Positions 60,224 to 64,000 of a DNA stretch of 64,000 nt are shown here, piece by piece. The position numbers and the translations under genes are program-made. The notes beneath the pieces are model-generated. The model was not told the DNA's origin. It ran no database searches and saw only the letters and a program-made list of their open reading frames with translations. Source of the DNA: Culex pipiens pallens (Eukaryota; Arthropoda; Insecta; Diptera; Culicidae); NCBI RefSeq assembly GCF_016801865.2, contig NC_068939.1, positions 156,184,240-156,248,239 of the forward strand, given 5' to 3'. The stretch's first letter is position 1. Each line of letters begins with the position of its first letter.

Positions 60224-60809
60224 TTGAATCAGACATTTTGCATCTTACATTCTATTGTTTAGAAAAATTAAACACGTTTTTTTCAAAAAGAAGTTTTTTC
60301 ACAATCAAATAAAAGGTTTTTATACAACAAAAATAGCTTTCAACTGGAATCAAAGTGCTGCTGTGTAATTTTCTGATTCCACACAAGATAGGTCGATACT
60401 GTTTTTTTTCCTTAAAACCAATGTTGTTAAATTGCAAAATTTGTCGAAAATGCTCAAATTTTTAAAATTTGCAATATTGGTTTGAAGCGAAATTTGTAAT
60501 GCATTTTCAAATTATGAGAGATTTTTTTAGAATAAAAAAAACTATTTTTTTACAAAATTCAATATATTTCCGAAAGTACTCAAATTTTCATCATTTGAAA
60601 ACGATCGGGTATCAAACGAAGCGAAATTTGGTATGCGTTATCACTTCATTAGAGTTAATTTTTGTTATAAATTAAAATTTTCACAAAATACCATATTTTT
60701 CTAAAATACTCAAATTTTCAAAATTTGCAAAGCGACCAAACAAAGCGAAATTTTGTATGCGTTTTCACTTTATTAGAGCTTTTTTGCTTGCTTAAAACTA
60801 ACGACGAAA
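60224..60809. other. AT-rich, no gene seen
   Basis: GCGAAATTTGGTATGCG and near-copies repeat around 60480, 60620 and 60745, and inverted near 61445. They suggest old repeats with unclear boundaries. Confidence 0.35.
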
Positions 60810-61049
60810 CGAAGTTGACTTTATAGCTGTCGGCCACCATTGCTGGTACCAACCACTAGTGTCTTCCTTTTTATCTACAAGGACTTCGCCGCCCTGGGCT
60901 CCTAAGTGTATGAAAGTATGGCACGGAGCGACGGCGCCGAATACCCATATTTACACAAAGAATTTTAGAGCGCCCGCCGCGGGATTCGAACCAGCGACCT
61001 CTGGATTGTGAGTCCAGTGCGGTCCGATTGATCCACACGGGCGGGACGA
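60810..61049 (-). mobile_element. tRNA-headed SINE, second full-length copy
   Basis: Nearly identical to 1828-2070. The tRNA-like head has a perfect 5-bp anticodon stem (CTGGA/TCCAG) with loop CTCACAA (triplet CAC) and B box GGTTCGAATCC. The body ends CAACTTCG. The flanks share only a short GACGAA-like duplication, so the target site is less clear than in copy 1. Confidence 0.75.
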
Positions 61050-62716
61050 ACACAAACGTACAGGTTTTATGTGAAATTGCTGTAACTTATAGAAAATTAA
61101 AAGTTTGGATGAACATTTTGCTTAAGATTTCTTCAAAATGTTGAAAGGGGGATCAAGTTACCCCTAACATTTGTAAAATGCCGGTTTCAAATATTTTTTT
61201 AAAACGCTTGGCATGATTCGAAGAGTTTATCTGATCAAATAACCTTATTAGCAAAGCATAGATGAATGTTTAAGCTTTCAATTCATGTAAAAAGTTTATA
61301 GTTTTGTGAGAAATTGACAGAGTTATGTGCGATACAAAAAAGGGGATCAAGTCTCCACACTCTCCCCTACTCACGAAAAAATATTGTGAAAATTTGAGTT
61401 TTTTTTTTTCCCAAAAAAGACTCTAATAATTGGAAAATGCATAACAAATTTCGCTTCGTTTGATACCCACATTGAAAATTTTGAAAATTTGAGTATTTTC
61501 GTAAATATGCGGTACTTTGTGAAAATTTCGCTTCGTTTTCGTCCCAACGTTAACGATAGAATTATCGTGATCGTTGTTGAGCCTTGATAATTTTATCGTT
61601 TACAACCTTGCTTAAAACTTTATGATCAAAGATTAATTTTGGAAATTTAAATAAAAAATACAAATGAATTCCAAAGCGCTAATAGTAAACGGTATCATAA
61701 AAGCTAGACGAACTAAGAACAAGTAAGAACTGCAATACACCAAACGGTGCCTTGAGTCCGATCTCTTTGTTGGTAAATCTTGAAAGCGAAAGTTCCGAAA
61801 GAAAAACTCCAGCTAAGGGGTTCGAAATAAAACAATTCTTGGGCGTAGGTTGCGGGGGCAAAAAATGGACAAGGCAACAAAAAAAAGCGGCAAAATCCCC
61901 TACGAAACTCGGTTTTATGGTCGCTGGATCAAGATCAGCGGGCTTCGGTTACAGTTCTGGGCAAGGGGCCATTTTTTTGTCGAGCAACATCCGTGAACGC
62001 GCGCGTCATCGAGTTTGCTCACTTTCCTTGGAAAACAATTTCGCAAAGCCATAAAAATCTTTTCACTGGAAGGCCATGAAAATCCATTGTGTCGAGCCCC
62101 TTTGAATGAAAGGGGATGAGGGGAAGGCCGTTTCGGCGAATTTGAGCGGGATTATGGCCATGAACCAGTTTCTGGAGTTTCTTAATTCGAAAATTTGATC
62201 TCCCCCTCGCGTATATTGAAAACGATACCCATTTGTTGTCTGTGTTTATGGCTCGTGAAGAAAGTATCAATTTTATTGGTTAATTTGAGCGCGACTGGTT
62301 TTGGCGGGTTTTTGTGACGGGTTGCGGTTACTTTTCCTTTCTTCATGATAAAACGCTAGTTATCTTTGGAACACTCAAGTCATTGACCTGTTGCAGTCGA
62401 CTGTCCTGTTCTGGAATTTCTCGTCGTCCCACACGTCAAGCCTAACACGCCATGTAGTGCACCACACAAGTCACTTCTGCTGCAGCCGAGTACTTATGCA
62501 AAACAAGGCAGACCCCCAGATCACGTATACGAGATCTGTGCACCAGAAGTGCCAGGAGATCGCGTACTCTCGCGTAGACAACACGTGCTGTACGGTAACA
62601 CTGGTTCCGCCCGCACCCCGTACGGATTTGTAGACTTGAACCGCAAAACGAAAACTTTCACCGTACCCCGTAAGCCATCGTCTGTGGCGTACGCCAAGTC
62701 AGGACTGCTGGTACAA
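61050..62716. other. No gene seen
   Basis: GGGGATCAAGT blocks near 61150 and 61343 and inverted TTCGCTTCGTTT blocks near 61448 and 61528 hint at old repeats. 61740-62700 is GC-richer with short frames but no recognisable domain. Confidence 0.35.
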
Positions 62717-62857
62717 TAGGGTGGTTCATCGTTTAGTGAAAAGGATTAAAATCTAATCCCCCAAACTCGCAATCATTTTGGTTTCAAATTGAGATCAATT
62801 CTACCAAAAGTCATGTTACCTACAGTAGATTACAGAATAAACTAGTGATCCACCCTA
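62717..62857. mobile_element. Small MITE with TAGGGTGG termini
   Basis: TAGGGTGGTTCA at the left is inverted at the right as TAGGGTGGATCA. 141 bp with TA at the edges and no coding frame. Confidence 0.65.
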
Positions 62858-63642
62858 CCGATTCATTCTGGTTGCAAACTGCATGGTTTGATCCCGAAGT
62901 TATGAAAAATGGTAATTTCAAGTCCGGGTTAGTTATGGGAAGGCGCTGTTCTCCATTGAACTCCATCCCCGTGGTATGCGGATCCGGGAGTGACTGATGA
63001 TCAGTCACTCGGAAAAATCAAGTCAAACAATTTGTAGTAATTTTTAATTGCTCGTTATTAAGCGCAAACATGGCGATTGGGCCGGCCTAAAAAAAGGGAC
63101 CCAAGAGGACGATTTATTACTTTTAAATCAACGCCTGCAGGCCTGAGTCGCTACTAGAAAAGAGCAAAAAAAAAAGCTCGATGGAGATTCGAGGAGGTAC
63201 GTCCTGCAGTGCAGACCAGAAGCGCGAGAAAAGAGTTTATGTTTAATGCATTTTCACTTGGCCCAGCCGGCAGCAGTATGTAGGGGCTGGTTGATCGGTT
63301 AATTAAGGCGCACCAGATGAGTTATGGGCTATTTAACATTGAGTTTTTCTGCTGCTGTCCGGCCCGGGCGGCGAGATTTTTCAGGTGTTGGCTACGAAGA
63401 CGGAACCAGATATCGGATGTACGATGGCCAGTATGGAGCTGGGGAGCTCATTGAACCTCGATGGGAGTGTGGGGTTTGTCGCTGAAAATGTTGGTTGAAG
63501 TCTTTTAAGAAAAAATGTGAGTTTGTTAATTAAACTCAGGGAAGTGATTTTTTTACTAATATTTTTGATTATTTTTTAACTAATGTGACTTTATTTTTAG
63601 TGATATTTATATTTTTTCAAACAACACTGTAATCACAAGTGA
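62858..63642. other. No gene seen; contains a near-perfect palindrome
   Basis: 62988-63010 is an 11-bp perfect inverted repeat around one base (GAGTGACTGAT and its complement), containing TGACT/AGTCA half-sites. Frames on either strand show no domain. Confidence 0.4.
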
Positions 63643-63862
63643 TACCGTAAACTGGGGTGACTTTGATAGGTTTTTCAAATGCCCGTCAAATTAATATCTC
63701 AACATTTTTGAAAATTTTGAGTATGTAAGCATTAAAGGATAACTTATTATCGAACATATATGCAAAAATGTGACTGTTCCATTGGATGTATCAAAATTAG
63801 TGGCCAGATCAAATTTCTATCAATGTCACCCCGGGCTATCAAAGTCACCCCAGTTTACGGTA
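63643..63862. mobile_element. MITE with perfect 27-bp termini, TA-flanked
   Basis: TACCGTAAACTGGGGTGACT and the next 7 bases are repeated exactly, inverted, at 63836-63862. Another inner copy, CTATCAATGTCACCCC, lies at 63818. 220 bp and no coding frame. Identical ends suggest a young copy. Confidence 0.85.
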
Positions 63863-64000
63863 TTTTGTGAGTTTTTTACATTCTTTCAAACATGAGTAGT
63901 TCTATAACTACTTATAAGAGAGGTATTCATACTTTTAAACATTTTGAGTATTTACATTTTTTCAAACATGAGTTGTTTGAGAAGAAGTCTGATTTCATGA
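63863..64000. other. AT-rich edge of window
   Basis: TTTTTCAAACATGAG-type blocks repeat near 63885 and 63958. No gene. Confidence 0.3.

Overview
This window is AT-rich, gene-poor insect DNA, most likely from a culicine mosquito and probably Culex. The main clue is a 218-bp SINE at 2134-2351 made of two tRNA-like units. As I recall it, that matches the Twin SINE family described from Culex pipiens. The dense set of short TA-flanked MITEs, large palindromic (foldback) elements and dinucleotide tracts inside mobile elements also fits. The genus is an inference, since no marker gene lies in the window.

Only one protein-coding piece is well supported: a first coding exon on the minus strand (701-760) that encodes a 20-residue signal peptide and ends in a strong splice donor. 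The gene continues off the left edge, so nearly all of the window is its 5' flank or neighbouring intergenic DNA. A GC-richer island at 14641-17560 looks like promoter and 5'UTR DNA but has no convincing CDS. A second island at 20317-21184 holds coding-like frames that may be a remnant or an isolated exon.

Layout. 1-1310: signal-peptide exon and its flank. 1318-2364: retroposon fragments and two SINEs with target duplications. 5092-6037 and 8351-9087: two copies of a hairpin-ended repeat, one followed by a headless SINE. 13369-15738: a palindromic repeat split by a MITE, then a promoter-like stretch, then a second MITE copy. 18317-19552: a foldback element. 21945-23660: an 8-bp satellite. 23901-25030: a 1.1-kb inverted-terminus element. 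28964-30159: interleaved inverted repeats, a MITE and a long hairpin. 32640-39740: foldback fragments, MITEs and an 887-bp retroposon with a 23-bp target duplication. 42465-43488: a third hairpin-ended repeat with a long GT tract. 45611-47156: a foldback with two piggyBac-like MITEs in its centre. 49261-49800: a MITE. 53342-55396: a hAT-like element with an 8-bp target duplication. 55597-56480: a second, purer 8-bp satellite. 59233-61049: nested MITEs and a SINE. 62717-63862: two more MITEs.

The most notable pattern is that two unrelated TA-flanked MITE families (13461-13935 with 15286-15738, and 59527-59897) each carry an internal tRNA-like segment with A- and B-box-like promoters. They look like chimeras of a DNA-transposon shell and a Pol III/SINE core. 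Together with the three-module tRNA cluster at 1826-2351, tRNA-derived sequence here has spread by at least two mechanisms.
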